NCBI GenBank assembly: GCA_014379075.1
Contig: JACMMN010000371.1
Coordinates: 1 to 15,760, forward strand
From: Pyrinomonadaceae bacterium
Lineage (GTDB): Bacteria; Acidobacteriota; Blastocatellia; Pyrinomonadales; Pyrinomonadaceae
Direction: 5' to 3'
DNA length: 15,760 nucleotides
Made by a program: the position numbers and the translations under genes. The notes below the pieces were generated by a model that did no database searches, was not told the origin of the DNA, and saw only the letters and a program-made list of their open reading frames with translations. This document shows, in pieces, positions 1 to 7,280 of the stretch (position 1 is its first letter; the number at the start of each line of letters is the position of its first letter).

Positions 1-1161
1 GACTGGTTCTACGTCGAGAACATGCACGGTTTCGAATGGGCAAAGATTCGCGACGATTATAAGAAATGGCTGCCATACGTCAATCATCGTTCCGATCTGA
101 ATTACATAATTTCCGAAATGAGCTCGGAATTGACTGTTCAGCACGCCTACATCGACGGCGGCGATTTTAACCTGCCGCCTCGGGTGCGAGTCGCGCTTCC
201 CGGAGCCCGATTTGAGCCGGATAAAGCCGCTGGCCGCTACAAGATCACCAAGATCTTCGGCGGGCAGAACGAAGAGGATATTTACCGCTCGCCTCTCACT
301 GAAGTCGGCAATGATGCGAGAGTAGGCGATTATGTTCTCACGATCAATGGCGAGGACGTTCGCACAGACCGCGACATTTACTCATATCTCCGTGGGAAAT
401 CAGACTCGACGGTAACCCTAACCCTAAATACCACAGCAAATACCCAGGGAGCCAGAACGGTCACTTTCCGCCCGATCAACAGCGAATCTGACCTGATATA
501 TCTGGACTGGATCGAGGCTAACCGCAAACGTGTCGATCAAATGACCGGCGGACGCGTCGGCTACATCCATATTCCCGATATGGGAGCGGCGGGAATTCGT
601 GAGTTTATAAAGTGGTATTACCCGCAGCTAAACAAAGAAGGTTTAGTTGTCGATGTCCGTGCCAACGGCGGCGGCAACGTCTCGCGGATGCTAATAGAGC
701 GGCTGAGGCGAAAGGTGCTGGGCGTCAATTTCGGCCGCGGCAACGAAGACGGAAATACATATCCCGACGGCGTCTTTCAGGGCCCGATGGTCGCGATCTT
801 AAACGAGAATTCGGCGTCCGACGGCGATATTTTCCCTTACATGTTCCGAGAAGCCGGCCTCGGGCCGCTCGTCGGAAAGCGTAGCTGGGGCGGAGTAGTG
901 GGCATCACGAATCGCGGAAACCTGATAGACGGCGGCGTCGTAAACGTGCCGGAGTTTGCGCTGGCAAACACCAAAGGCGAATATATCATCGAAGGCTACG
1001 GCGTCGATCCCGACATCGAGATCGAAAACGACCCGAAATCCATCATCGCCGGACGCGACCCGCAGCTCGAACGTTCGGTCGAAGAAGTAATGAAAAAATT
1101 GACACAGCCGGTTAAATTGCCGAAGCGTCCTGTCGATCCGAATAAGACAGGTAACAAATAA
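1..1161 (+). CDS. Tricorn-like S41 peptidase, 3' part (5'-truncated by window edge)
   Basis: C-terminal part of a serine peptidase of family S41 (tricorn/C-terminal-processing type), which would cleave proteins or peptides, probably in the periplasm. The frame is open from base 1, so the ATG at 22 is internal (the codons before it read DWFYVENMHG, a typical tricorn core segment). From residue 1 = Met22: an N-terminal helical core with Q40-H41 (bases 139-144), where H41 fits the catalytic His; a PDZ domain at about 70-137; and the S41 catalytic domain at about 165-345. This contains the nucleophile motif ASDGDIF with Ser266 (817-819) and Asp267, then GGVVGI, and a Glu at 991-993 before GYGVDPD that fits the tricorn charge-relay Glu. 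Tricorn has Ser-His where this protein has Gln-His. The beta-propeller expected upstream is outside the window. It is followed 3 nt later by a TonB-C gene and then peptide ABC ATPases, which fits peptide handling. Family is confident; substrate unknown. Confidence 0.9.
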   Translation, partial: DWFYVENMHGFEWAKIRDDYKKWLPYVNHRSDLNYIISEMSSELTVQHAYIDGGDFNLPPRVRVALPGARFEPDKAAGRYKITKIFGGQNEEDIYRSPLTEVGNDARVGDYVLTINGEDVRTDRDIYSYLRGKSDSTVTLTLNTTANTQGARTVTFRPINSESDLIYLDWIEANRKRVDQMTGGRVGYIHIPDMGAAGIREFIKWYYPQLNKEGLVVDVRANGGGNVSRMLIERLRRKVLGVNFGRGNEDGNTYPDGVFQGPMVAILNENSASDGDIFPYMFREAGLGPLVGKRSWGGVVGITNRGNLIDGGVVNVPEFALANTKGEYIIEGYGVDPDIEIENDPKSIIAGRDPQLERSVEEVMKKLTQPVKLPKRPVDPNKTGNK

Positions 1162-1164
1162 TTT

Positions 1165-1581
1165 ATGAGTAAAACTACTCCGACGAATGTGCTCGCAAAC
1201 TGTATTTGGGCCTGTTCTTTCACTCTGTTGTGCAGCCTCGGCATCAGTGCCCAAGCCGCGTCTGGTAACAAATCCGAGGAGAAATCACAGAAATCTGAAA
1301 CGGTAAAAATTAAGAAGCGTCCGAATGCTTCTTACACCATTGAAGGGAGAAAAGCAGGCGTCGAAGGCAGAGTTCGACTGAAGGTTACATTCAAATCGAA
1401 TGGGGATATCGGAGATTTGGTTGATGTAACACGGAAAGAAGACAAAGAGCGAATGGCTCAGGCTGGACTGACTCAGCAGGCCATTGACGCAGCAAGGAAA
1501 ATAGAATTTGAACCGGCGAAAAGAGAGGGTAAACCCACTACTGTGGTGAAGCAGGTTGAATATGTATTTACTCTCTATTGA
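1165..1581 (+). CDS. Secreted TonB C-terminal domain protein
   Basis: Small 138-residue protein. Residues 1-31 form a signal peptide or anchor: a short polar start, a hydrophobic stretch at about 9-27, and an SAQA-A cleavage-like site. A Lys/Glu/Ser-rich linker follows to about residue 48, then a TonB C-terminal domain (about 50-138) with the family's GVEGRVRLKVTF strand and the IEFEPAKREGKP motif. In TonB this domain contacts outer-membrane receptors. Here there is no Pro-rich periplasmic spanner, and no ExbB/ExbD gene is nearby, so it is more likely a stand-alone periplasmic TonB-C protein than a working energy transducer. It starts 3 nt after the peptidase stop and ends 5 nt before the OppD-like gene, so it is probably co-transcribed. 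No clear Shine-Dalgarno sequence is seen. Its base composition looks somewhat more AT-rich than its neighbours. Confidence 0.8.
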   Translation: MSKTTPTNVLANCIWACSFTLLCSLGISAQAASGNKSEEKSQKSETVKIKKRPNASYTIEGRKAGVEGRVRLKVTFKSNGDIGDLVDVTRKEDKERMAQAGLTQQAIDAARKIEFEPAKREGKPTTVVKQVEYVFTLY

Positions 1582-1586
1582 TCTAA

Positions 1587-2612
1587 ATGCTGCATTTATT
1601 AGAAGTCCATAATCTACAAACACATTTTCCCACCCGTGCGGGTTTGGTGAAGGCGGTCAATGATGTCAGTTTTTATATTGACGAGGGTGAATTGCTCGGC
1701 CTTGTCGGCGAATCGGGCTGCGGCAAGTCGATCACGGCGCTTTCGATAATGAAGCTGATCTCCGCTCCCGGAAAGATCGTCGGCGGTTCGATAAAGTTCA
1801 AGGGCGAAGAGTTGACGACAGCGAGCGATGACCGGATGCGGGCGATTCGCGGCAACGACATCGCGATGATCTTTCAGGACCCGATGACTTCGCTGAATCC
1901 GGTTTATACGGTCGGAGAGCAGATCAGCGAAGCGTTGCGGCTGCACCGCAAGCTTGATAAGAAAGCCGCGTGGGCAGCGGCGATCGAGTCGATGAGGGAA
2001 GTTTCGATCCCTGCGCCCGAACGCCGTGCAAATGATTATCCGCATCAACTCTCGGGCGGGATGCGGCAGCGTGTGATGATAGCGATGGCACTCGCCTGCG
2101 ATCCTGAATTGCTGATCGCAGACGAGCCGACGACTGCTCTGGATGTTACGATCCAGGCGCAGATCCTCGAACTCCTCAACGACCTTCGCAAAACCCGAAA
2201 ACTTTCAGTGCTTCTTATAACCCACGACCTCGGCGTAGTCGCCGAAACCGCCGACCGCGTCTGCGTGATGTACACCGGTAAGATCGTCGAAGAATCCGGT
2301 GTCGATGAACTATTCGAAAAGCCGAAACATCCTTATACGCAAGGCTTGCTCGAATCCGTTCCGAAACTCACTGCCCGTGATCTGGCAAAATCTTCGCGTC
2401 TCCAGACCATCGAAGGCGTTGTGCCAAGTCCGACAGCTCTTCCGCCCGGCTGCCATTTTGCTCCGCGATGTATTCACAGAATGGACATTTGCGTGCATCG
2501 GCCGATTCCGTTGTTTGAGTTTAAAGGAGACGTAAAGGTGCGATGCGTACTTTATGACGAATCGAATAAGTTTGAAATCGCCCGCGAAAAGGTTTTGGCC
2601 GCTGAATTGTAA
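1587..2612 (+). CDS. Oligopeptide/dipeptide ABC transporter ATP-binding protein, OppD/DppD-like
   Basis: Cytoplasmic ATPase subunit of a peptide (or nickel-type) ABC transporter, 341 residues, a normal length for the family. It carries Walker A GESGCGKS (41-48), Q-loop Gln97 in [12 protein letters not shown], signature LSGGMRQRV (155-163), Walker B LLIADE (175-180) and H-loop His213 in ITHDLGVV. The C-terminal oligopeptide/dipeptide-transporter domain contains the [10 protein letters not shown] motif. Its cysteines at 289, 295, 302 and 320 are spaced CX5CX6CX17C, the pattern linked to an Fe-S cluster in some OppD proteins. It lies 5 nt after the TonB-C gene and abuts the OppF-like gene, its expected heterodimer partner. 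The permeases and binding protein are not in the window, so the substrate cannot be named beyond the family. Confidence 0.93.
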   Translation: MLHLLEVHNLQTHFPTRAGLVKAVNDVSFYIDEGELLGLVGESGCGKSITALSIMKLISAPGKIVGGSIKFKGEELTTASDDRMRAIRGNDIAMIFQDPMTSLNPVYTVGEQISEALRLHRKLDKKAAWAAAIESMREVSIPAPERRANDYPHQLSGGMRQRVMIAMALACDPELLIADEPTTALDVTIQAQILELLNDLRKTRKLSVLLITHDLGVVAETADRVCVMYTGKIVEESGVDELFEKPKHPYTQGLLESVPKLTARDLAKSSRLQTIEGVVPSPTALPPGCHFAPRCIHRMDICVHRPIPLFEFKGDVKVRCVLYDESNKFEIAREKVLAAEL

Positions 2613-3626
2613 ATGGAAAACACCGCTGCGAAAACTCAAAAACAAGAATTGGTTCGTATTCGAAACCTCGTAAAGCATTTCGCCGTCGATAATAGTGACG
2701 ACCTCGTACAGGCGGTGGACGACGTGTCATTCGACATCTTGTCCGGCGAAACACTCGGGCTGGTTGGTGAATCGGGCTGCGGAAAGACCACCGTCGGACG
2801 CTGCTTGCTCCGTTTGAACGAACCCACAAGCGGGGAAGTTCTATTCGAAGGGCGAAACATCATTGGGTTGCCGACCAATGAAATGCAGCTGCTCCGCCGA
2901 GAAATGCAGGTCATTTTTCAGGACCCGTATGCCAGCCTTAATCCGCGATTGAGTATTCTTTCCATCGTATCCGAACCGTTGAAGATCCATGGTGTTGGCG
3001 ACAAGAACGAACGTAAAGATCGGGTGGCGGATTTGCTCAAGAAGGTTGGGCTTGACCCTGAATACATGCACCGTTACCCGCACGAATTTTCGGGCGGACA
3101 ACGGCAGCGAATAGGCATTGCAAGGGCATTGGCGCTGAATCCAAAGCTAATAATATGCGACGAACCGGTTTCCGCTTTGGACGTTTCCGTTCAGGCGCAG
3201 GTCGTTAATTTACTTCAGGATTTGCAGCAGGAATTCGGCCTCACCTACCTTTTTATTTCACACGGCCTCGCCGTCGTCGAGCATATTTCGGATCGCGTAG
3301 CCGTCATGTATCTCGGCAAGATCGTTGAGATCGCGGATGCAAAAGAGCTTTACGATAAACCTCTGCACCCGTATACTAACGCTTTGCTTTCGGCAATTCC
3401 TGTCCCGAACCCGAAGCAGAAACGCGAACGGATAATTCTGAAAGGCGATGTTCCGACGCCGATAAACCCACCCTCAGGTTGCCGGTTTCGGACACGATGT
3501 CCCATCGCGATTTCTGAATGTGCAGAGATTGAACCGCAGTTGCGTGAGATTGAGCCGGGCCATTTTGCTGCCTGTATCCGAGTCGATGGCTACAAGACAT
3601 CGCCCGCTCCATTCGAAGAAAACTGA
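2613..3626 (+). CDS. Oligopeptide/dipeptide ABC transporter ATP-binding protein, OppF/DppF-like
   Basis: Second ATPase of the peptide transporter, 337 residues. Its ATG directly follows the TAA of the OppD-like gene with no gap, so translational coupling is likely. Motifs: Walker A GESGCGKT (52-59), Q-loop Gln103 in [13 protein letters not shown], signature [15 protein letters not shown] (159-173), Walker B LIICDEP (179-185), D-loop SALD, and H-loop His217 in FISHGLAVV, where Gly replaces the more usual Asp after the His. The C-terminal peptide-transporter domain has [11 protein letters not shown], with cysteines 290, 296, 303 and 321 in the same CX5CX6CX17C spacing as the partner. OppD/OppF pairs form the nucleotide-binding dimer beneath two permeases. 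This gene seems to be the end of the operon, since the next gene is 113 nt away with its own strong ribosome-binding site. Confidence 0.93.
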   Translation: MENTAAKTQKQELVRIRNLVKHFAVDNSDDLVQAVDDVSFDILSGETLGLVGESGCGKTTVGRCLLRLNEPTSGEVLFEGRNIIGLPTNEMQLLRREMQVIFQDPYASLNPRLSILSIVSEPLKIHGVGDKNERKDRVADLLKKVGLDPEYMHRYPHEFSGGQRQRIGIARALALNPKLIICDEPVSALDVSVQAQVVNLLQDLQQEFGLTYLFISHGLAVVEHISDRVAVMYLGKIVEIADAKELYDKPLHPYTNALLSAIPVPNPKQKRERIILKGDVPTPINPPSGCRFRTRCPIAISECAEIEPQLREIEPGHFAACIRVDGYKTSPAPFEEN

Positions 3627-3723
3627 AACGTACCTTGAAAGATAAGCGTATCATCGAAAGACTCATTACCATTTGATTTATCTTCGGGCTGAAGTTAGCA
3701 GTAGCCGGAAACGCCAGACTACA

Positions 3724-3730
3724 AAAGGAG
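3724..3730 (+). promoter_or_regulatory. Strong Shine-Dalgarno site of the YIP1 gene
   Basis: AAAGGAG ends 9 nt before the ATG at 3740. It is one of the clearest ribosome-binding sites in the window and fixes the start of the YIP1-family gene. The 113-nt gap before this gene (3627-3739) holds no convincing terminator or sigma70 promoter; TTGAAA at 3635-3640 has no matching -10 box at 16-18 nt. Confidence 0.7.
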
Positions 3731-3739
3731 AAACTTGTT

Positions 3740-4540
3740 ATGGAATCCGAAAACCAGACCGAATTGGAAGCCCCGACACCGCCGTCCGAACACATTGTTG
3801 GGGATCCGCCGCAAATGTCGGAAGTAGCTACGCTGGGCAACATTTTTTTTGAGCCCGGAAACACCTTCGAAGATCTACGACGCAAACCGAGATTTATCAT
3901 TGGCTCTATTATAATCGCGTTGCTCGTGACCGCCTACGGATTTGCTTTATATTACAAGGTCGGCGACCAGGGTTACAGGCGATTTGCTGCGGAGCAAATG
4001 GATAAAAGCCCGCAAACGCAGGGTATGTCGGCCGAACAGAAATCAGACGCTATCGATCTGCAAATGAAGATCGGAGCGGGCGTTAGATACGGTATGCCTA
4101 TACTCGTCTTTATCAGCTTACTTATCGGCGGATTGCTGTATTGGCTTGGTGCTAAGGCATTTGGCGGTACAGGAACATTTCTTCATAGCTTGTCGGTCTG
4201 GGTATATTCAACCCTGCCGCCCGCCATAGTGGGGATGATCGCGAATGTTGTTATCCTATTTTTTAAATCCGTCGACGAAATCGATATCGGGGCAAGCCAA
4301 CGCGGCGTGGTAACGGCTAATCCGAGCTTTTTGATGGACGGCAAGGCTAGCCCGGTACTGGCGACCGTAATAGCTACGTTCGATCTTTTCTTTATTTGGG
4401 GATGGATTTTGGCGGCGATCGGTCTTCGTATCACGAACCGGATATCGTCAGGTTCGGCGTGGGCAATAGTCTTGATATTGGCCTTGGTAGGTACGGCCTT
4501 AAGGGTTATCGGAGCATTATTCTCCGGAAACGTCTCATAG
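3740..4540 (+). CDS. YIP1-family integral membrane protein
   Basis: 266-residue protein with a Pro/Glu-rich cytosolic N-terminus followed by the bacterial YIP1 entry motif FFEPGNTFEDLRRKP (36-50) and about five membrane segments: about 52-72, 117-140, 149-175, 205-229 and 239-262. A polar loop rich in Gln, Lys and Asp (about 73-115) lies between the first two. This pattern matches the bacterial Yip1 domain; the biochemical role of these proteins is largely unknown. In eukaryotes, Yip1 proteins act in vesicle traffic, which should not be transferred here. The start is fixed by AAAGGAG 9 nt upstream. It stands alone between the peptide ATPase genes and a convergent efflux operon, so the context gives little clue. 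Confidence 0.82.
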   Translation: MESENQTELEAPTPPSEHIVGDPPQMSEVATLGNIFFEPGNTFEDLRRKPRFIIGSIIIALLVTAYGFALYYKVGDQGYRRFAAEQMDKSPQTQGMSAEQKSDAIDLQMKIGAGVRYGMPILVFISLLIGGLLYWLGAKAFGGTGTFLHSLSVWVYSTLPPAIVGMIANVVILFFKSVDEIDIGASQRGVVTANPSFLMDGKASPVLATVIATFDLFFIWGWILAAIGLRITNRISSGSAWAIVLILALVGTALRVIGALFSGNVS

Positions 4541-4544
4541 GAGG

Positions 4545-4587
4545 TTTCGAGTTCCAAGTTTAAGAATATTGAACCTGGAACTCGGAA
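4545..4587. terminator. Imperfect palindrome between convergent genes, possible bidirectional terminator
   Basis: Bases 4548-4563 pair with 4569-4584 around a 5-nt loop, with one mismatch and one G-T wobble. Three further outer pairs extend the stem to 4545/4587. The left arm begins CGAGTTCC and the right arm ends GGAACTCG. The hairpin fills the 63-nt gap between the YIP1 stop and the stop of the - strand permease, where a shared terminator is expected. Neither side has a U-run, so it is not a textbook intrinsic terminator. It could equally be a dispersed palindromic repeat (compare 8056-8099). Confidence 0.45.
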
Positions 4588-4603
4588 TAACTAGAAAAGA
4601 GAA

Positions 4604-5866
4604 CTACTCGTATCGTAAAGATTCTATCGGATCGAGACGTGCCGCCTTCCATGCGGGAAAGAGGCCGAATACGATTCCGATGCCTACGCTAGCAAAAAAT
4701 CCTGCCACCGGTGCCCACCACGGGACGTAAGACGGCAGAACGAGTTTCACCAGTAGCGTCAGCAGCCAGCCTATTAAGAGGCCCAGCAATCCTCCAAAGC
4801 CTGTTAGCGTTGCTGCTTCGATCAAAAATTGTAAAAGGATATCACTTTGTTTTGCCCCGATAGCTTTTCGAATGCCGATCTCGCGTGTTCTTTCGGTAAC
4901 CGAAACAAGCATAATATTCATCACGCCTATTCCCCCTATCATCAAGCCGATCGACGAAATAACGACCATTGCAATTGCAACACCTGCGGTAATAGACTGA
5001 AACTGATCGATAAGGCTCGCCGCGGTTTCCATGGAAAAATTATTAGGCTTTCCGTACTCTACCTGGCGGCGAACACGAAGAAGATCCTGCACATCGTCCT
5101 TGGCCTTTTCGAGCAACCCCTCACGAGCAACCGCCAAAATAAACAGGTCGTCCGCATTCGGCTTTAATTTCAGCGCGGCGCCCATAGGCATGTAAATGAC
5201 GTTGCTTTGATCATTATTTCCGCCGCCGCCGCCGAAAAGCTGCTCCTTTTTCTCCAGGACGCCGATCACACGAAACTCAGTGCCGCCTATTTCCAGAGTT
5301 TCTCCGACCGCGGAACCGAAAGGGAAATAATTGTCGACTACCGACGATCCTATAAGGCAAACATTAGCCTTTGCTTCGCTCTCGGACTGAGCGAACCAGC
5401 GGCCGTCGATAAGAATCTCCGTGGTTGTCTTTTCGATTTCCGGCAATGTCCCTTGTAGTATCACGGCGGAAGAAGTTTTGCCGTTCTTTCCCGTAACCAT
5501 CGTTTTCGAACCGAAAAAGTTATTTGAAACGTCTAAAAAGGGAACTGCGGTTTCTATAGCGGCAAGGTTTTTTATGGCCTCGGCGTCATCAACGGTCAAT
5601 GGCTTTCGCATCCGTTCTTCGGGCGTTCGCCTTCCGTGGCTGAAACCGATATTGAATTTATAAAGAAAGATGGAACGCGTTCCGAACGACTCTACTTCCT
5701 TTTCAATCGCAACATTAATGCCGCTGATAATCGATGAGATCAGCATCACGGTTATTACACCGACGACCACACCGAAAATCGTAAGAAACGAACGCAGTTT
5801 GTTGCCGCGCAGCGTATCCAGCGCCATCTTTAGGTTTTCGTAAAATGAACTTGTAGCCAGTTTCAT
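4604..5866 (-). CDS. ABC transporter permease, MacB/FtsX type (second of two)
   Basis: 420-residue integral membrane subunit of a MacB-like (type VII) ABC transporter, with an N-terminal MacB periplasmic core domain and a C-terminal FtsX-like permease domain. TM1 is at about 27-49, a large periplasmic domain spans about 50-290, and three C-terminal TMs lie at about 293-320, 347-366 and 378-401. Family motifs are NKLRSFLTIFGVVVGV near the N-terminus, the coupling segment ERTREIGIRKAIGA (about 325-338), and FPAWKAARLDPIESLR at the end. The start chosen is the ATG at 5866 (MKLATSS), 4 nt after the stop of the preceding permease; a 35-residue upstream extension in the same frame would overlap that gene by about 100 nt. 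A run of five glycines (212-216) lies in the periplasmic domain. The ATPase is a separate gene, unlike E. coli MacB. It probably pairs with the paralogous permease upstream as a heterodimer; substrate unknown. Confidence 0.9.
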   Translation of the reverse strand: MKLATSSFYENLKMALDTLRGNKLRSFLTIFGVVVGVITVMLISSIISGINVAIEKEVESFGTRSIFLYKFNIGFSHGRRTPEERMRKPLTVDDAEAIKNLAAIETAVPFLDVSNNFFGSKTMVTGKNGKTSSAVILQGTLPEIEKTTTEILIDGRWFAQSESEAKANVCLIGSSVVDNYFPFGSAVGETLEIGGTEFRVIGVLEKKEQLFGGGGGNNDQSNVIYMPMGAALKLKPNADDLFILAVAREGLLEKAKDDVQDLLRVRRQVEYGKPNNFSMETAASLIDQFQSITAGVAIAMVVISSIGLMIGGIGVMNIMLVSVTERTREIGIRKAIGAKQSDILLQFLIEAATLTGFGGLLGLLIGWLLTLLVKLVLPSYVPWWAPVAGFFASVGIGIVFGLFPAWKAARLDPIESLRYE

Positions 5867-5870
5867 TATC

Positions 5871-7106
5871 TTAGTCCGCCCGCAATGCTTCGATAGGATC
5901 GAGTTGGGCTGCCTTCCACGCCGGGAACAGTCCGGCGAGAATTCCCACGACTGCGGAAACGCCGATCGCAATTACCGCCGCGTACCACGGGATAACCGTC
6001 TGAATAAACAGTGCGCTGATAATGACCCCTATAATTTTTGCCAAAATCAAGCCCGTCAGTCCGCCGATAGCAGACAATGTTGCGGCCTCCATCAAAAACT
6101 GTTTTAAAATGTCATTCTGACGAGCTCCGAGACTTTTTCTGATGCCGATCTCTTTCGTTCGTTCGGTTACCGCAACGAGCATAATATTCATAATGACAAT
6201 TGCGCCCACGAGGAGAGCAATCGCCGGAACCGCAAGAATTACGATAAATGTTGTGCCGAACAAACTGTCACGTAATCCGGAAATCGCGTCCGGTGTGACA
6301 ATTCCGAATGTATCTTTCTCGCCGAATTCCAGCTTACGCCTTTGCCGCATAAGGTTGCGGGCCTCGTCAACCGCATCTTTGAATAAAGCGTCGGACGGAG
6401 CAGTCGCTAAAAAATAGAGATAACGACCGCCCCTGAATCCTCCGAAATTCGAACCATAAGTTTTCAGGGGAAGCTGAACGAACGCATCCTGCGGCTGCCC
6501 GAAAACTGTGCCTTTTGCAACCCGGACACCGATAACTCTGTATGGAATGCCGCGAATGTCGATTTCCTGCCCGACGGGCGATCCCTGTGGAAACAGTTTA
6601 TCCGCGACATCCGTGCCGATAAATGCCACGCGCATGGAATTGTTATTCTCCGCATCGGAAAAATATCGCCCCTGGGCCACATCGACATTTTCAATCTCTC
6701 CTATAATTGGTTCGGCCCCGTCGACTGTTATGTCTTCCATCGTTTCGTTGCCGACCTTCAGCGTCCGCCTGTTTCCGCCGGCTTTTGCACCGATCTTTTC
6801 CATTATTACCGCCCGGCCGCGAAGGTATTCCAGGTCTTCAAGAGTAAACTCCTTATTTCGACGCTGGGCCTCGGCGATCGTGTCTGTGTCCTTAAAATCC
6901 TCGAAATTGAATCGTTGGATCGTAAAGGAATTTGAGCCGATGCCCGCAATCTTTTCATCGATATAGGCATTGAAACCCTGGAGAACGGAAAATACGACCA
7001 TGAACGCCATTACCCCGATGATCATTCCAAGTAGCGTCAGAAATGACCGCAGTTTATGGGCCCAAATAGCTGAGATCGCAAGTTTTAACGTTTCGGTAAA
7101 ATCCAT
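5871..7106 (-). CDS. ABC transporter permease, MacB/FtsX type (first of two)
   Basis: 411-residue MacB-type permease. TM1 at about 22-43 lies in HKLRSFLTLLGMIIGV; the MacB periplasmic core spans about 45-280; three C-terminal TMs lie at about 285-312, 338-358 and 373-394. The coupling motif ERTKEIGIRKSLGA is at 315-328 and the tail is FPAWKAAQLDPIEALRAD. It is a clear paralogue of the permease gene that follows 4 nt downstream, so the pair is one transcriptional unit. Together with the ATPase and membrane fusion protein encoded upstream it should form a tripartite-type exporter or mechanotransducer in the inner membrane. No Shine-Dalgarno site is seen; instead a 9-bp perfect inverted repeat ends 3 nt before the ATG, and a terminator separates it from the ATPase gene. 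Efflux substrate is unknown; macrolide, antibiotic or lipid transport is family precedent only. Confidence 0.9.
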   Translation of the reverse strand: MDFTETLKLAISAIWAHKLRSFLTLLGMIIGVMAFMVVFSVLQGFNAYIDEKIAGIGSNSFTIQRFNFEDFKDTDTIAEAQRRNKEFTLEDLEYLRGRAVIMEKIGAKAGGNRRTLKVGNETMEDITVDGAEPIIGEIENVDVAQGRYFSDAENNNSMRVAFIGTDVADKLFPQGSPVGQEIDIRGIPYRVIGVRVAKGTVFGQPQDAFVQLPLKTYGSNFGGFRGGRYLYFLATAPSDALFKDAVDEARNLMRQRRKLEFGEKDTFGIVTPDAISGLRDSLFGTTFIVILAVPAIALLVGAIVIMNIMLVAVTERTKEIGIRKSLGARQNDILKQFLMEAATLSAIGGLTGLILAKIIGVIISALFIQTVIPWYAAVIAIGVSAVVGILAGLFPAWKAAQLDPIEALRAD

Positions 7107-7109
7107 GTA

Positions 7110-7133
7110 ATTAAATGCCGTACAGCATTTAAT
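7110..7133 (-). promoter_or_regulatory. 9-bp perfect inverted repeat just before the permease start
   Basis: ATTAAATGC (7110-7118) and GCATTTAAT (7125-7133) are perfect inverted arms around a 6-base loop, ending 3 nt before the ATG at 7106 on the - strand. As RNA this hairpin would cover the ribosome-binding region. As DNA it could be a repressor operator, since TATTAT (7137-7132, - strand) could be a -10 box just upstream of it, though no good -35 box is seen. The role is inferred; the repeat itself is certain. Confidence 0.5.
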
Positions 7134-7212
7134 AATACGCGAATTCTTACAAAAGGTTTAGCGTGGCTCGGCGGTAGAGTGTCCGCGGTTGATTTTGCGA
7201 AAAATAGGAAAT

Positions 7213-7242
7213 AAAAAAAACGACACTCTATTAAGTATCGTT
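7213..7242 (-). terminator. Rho-independent terminator after the ABC ATPase gene
   Basis: Read on the - strand: stem AACGATACT (7242-7234), 6-nt loop, AGTGTCGTT (7227-7219), 9 pairs with one G-U wobble. The 8-base T run at 7220-7213 follows directly; its first two bases close the stem. It lies 38 nt after the ATPase stop codon. The opposite strand has no T-run, so it acts only on - strand transcription. It divides the efflux cluster into MFP-ATPase and permease-permease units. Confidence 0.8.
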
Positions 7243-7280
7243 CTAAAATAAGAGGCCAAAAAAGAGTTACGAGGAGCGGG

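Noticed and set aside
799..1254. 151-codon open frame on the - strand over the peptidase end
   Set aside because: It is antisense to the conserved catalytic part of the peptidase, and no motif or ribosome-binding site supports it.
3376..3900. 174-codon open frame on the - strand across the OppF/YIP1 junction
   Set aside because: It is antisense to two well-supported genes and a strong ribosome-binding site, and its translation has no recognisable motif.
5867..5971. N-terminal extension of the second permease to an upstream ATG at 5971
   Set aside because: It would overlap the preceding permease by about 100 nt and adds a low-complexity, non-membrane segment. The ATG at 5866 follows that gene's stop by 4 nt and matches the N-terminal pattern of the paralogue.
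7175..7230. 9-bp inverted repeat TAGAGTGTC / GACACTCTA that shares bases with the terminator stem, as an antiterminator
   Set aside because: On the transcribed - strand the competing arm is made after the terminator U-run, the wrong order for antitermination. A chance match of this length in the gap is not improbable.
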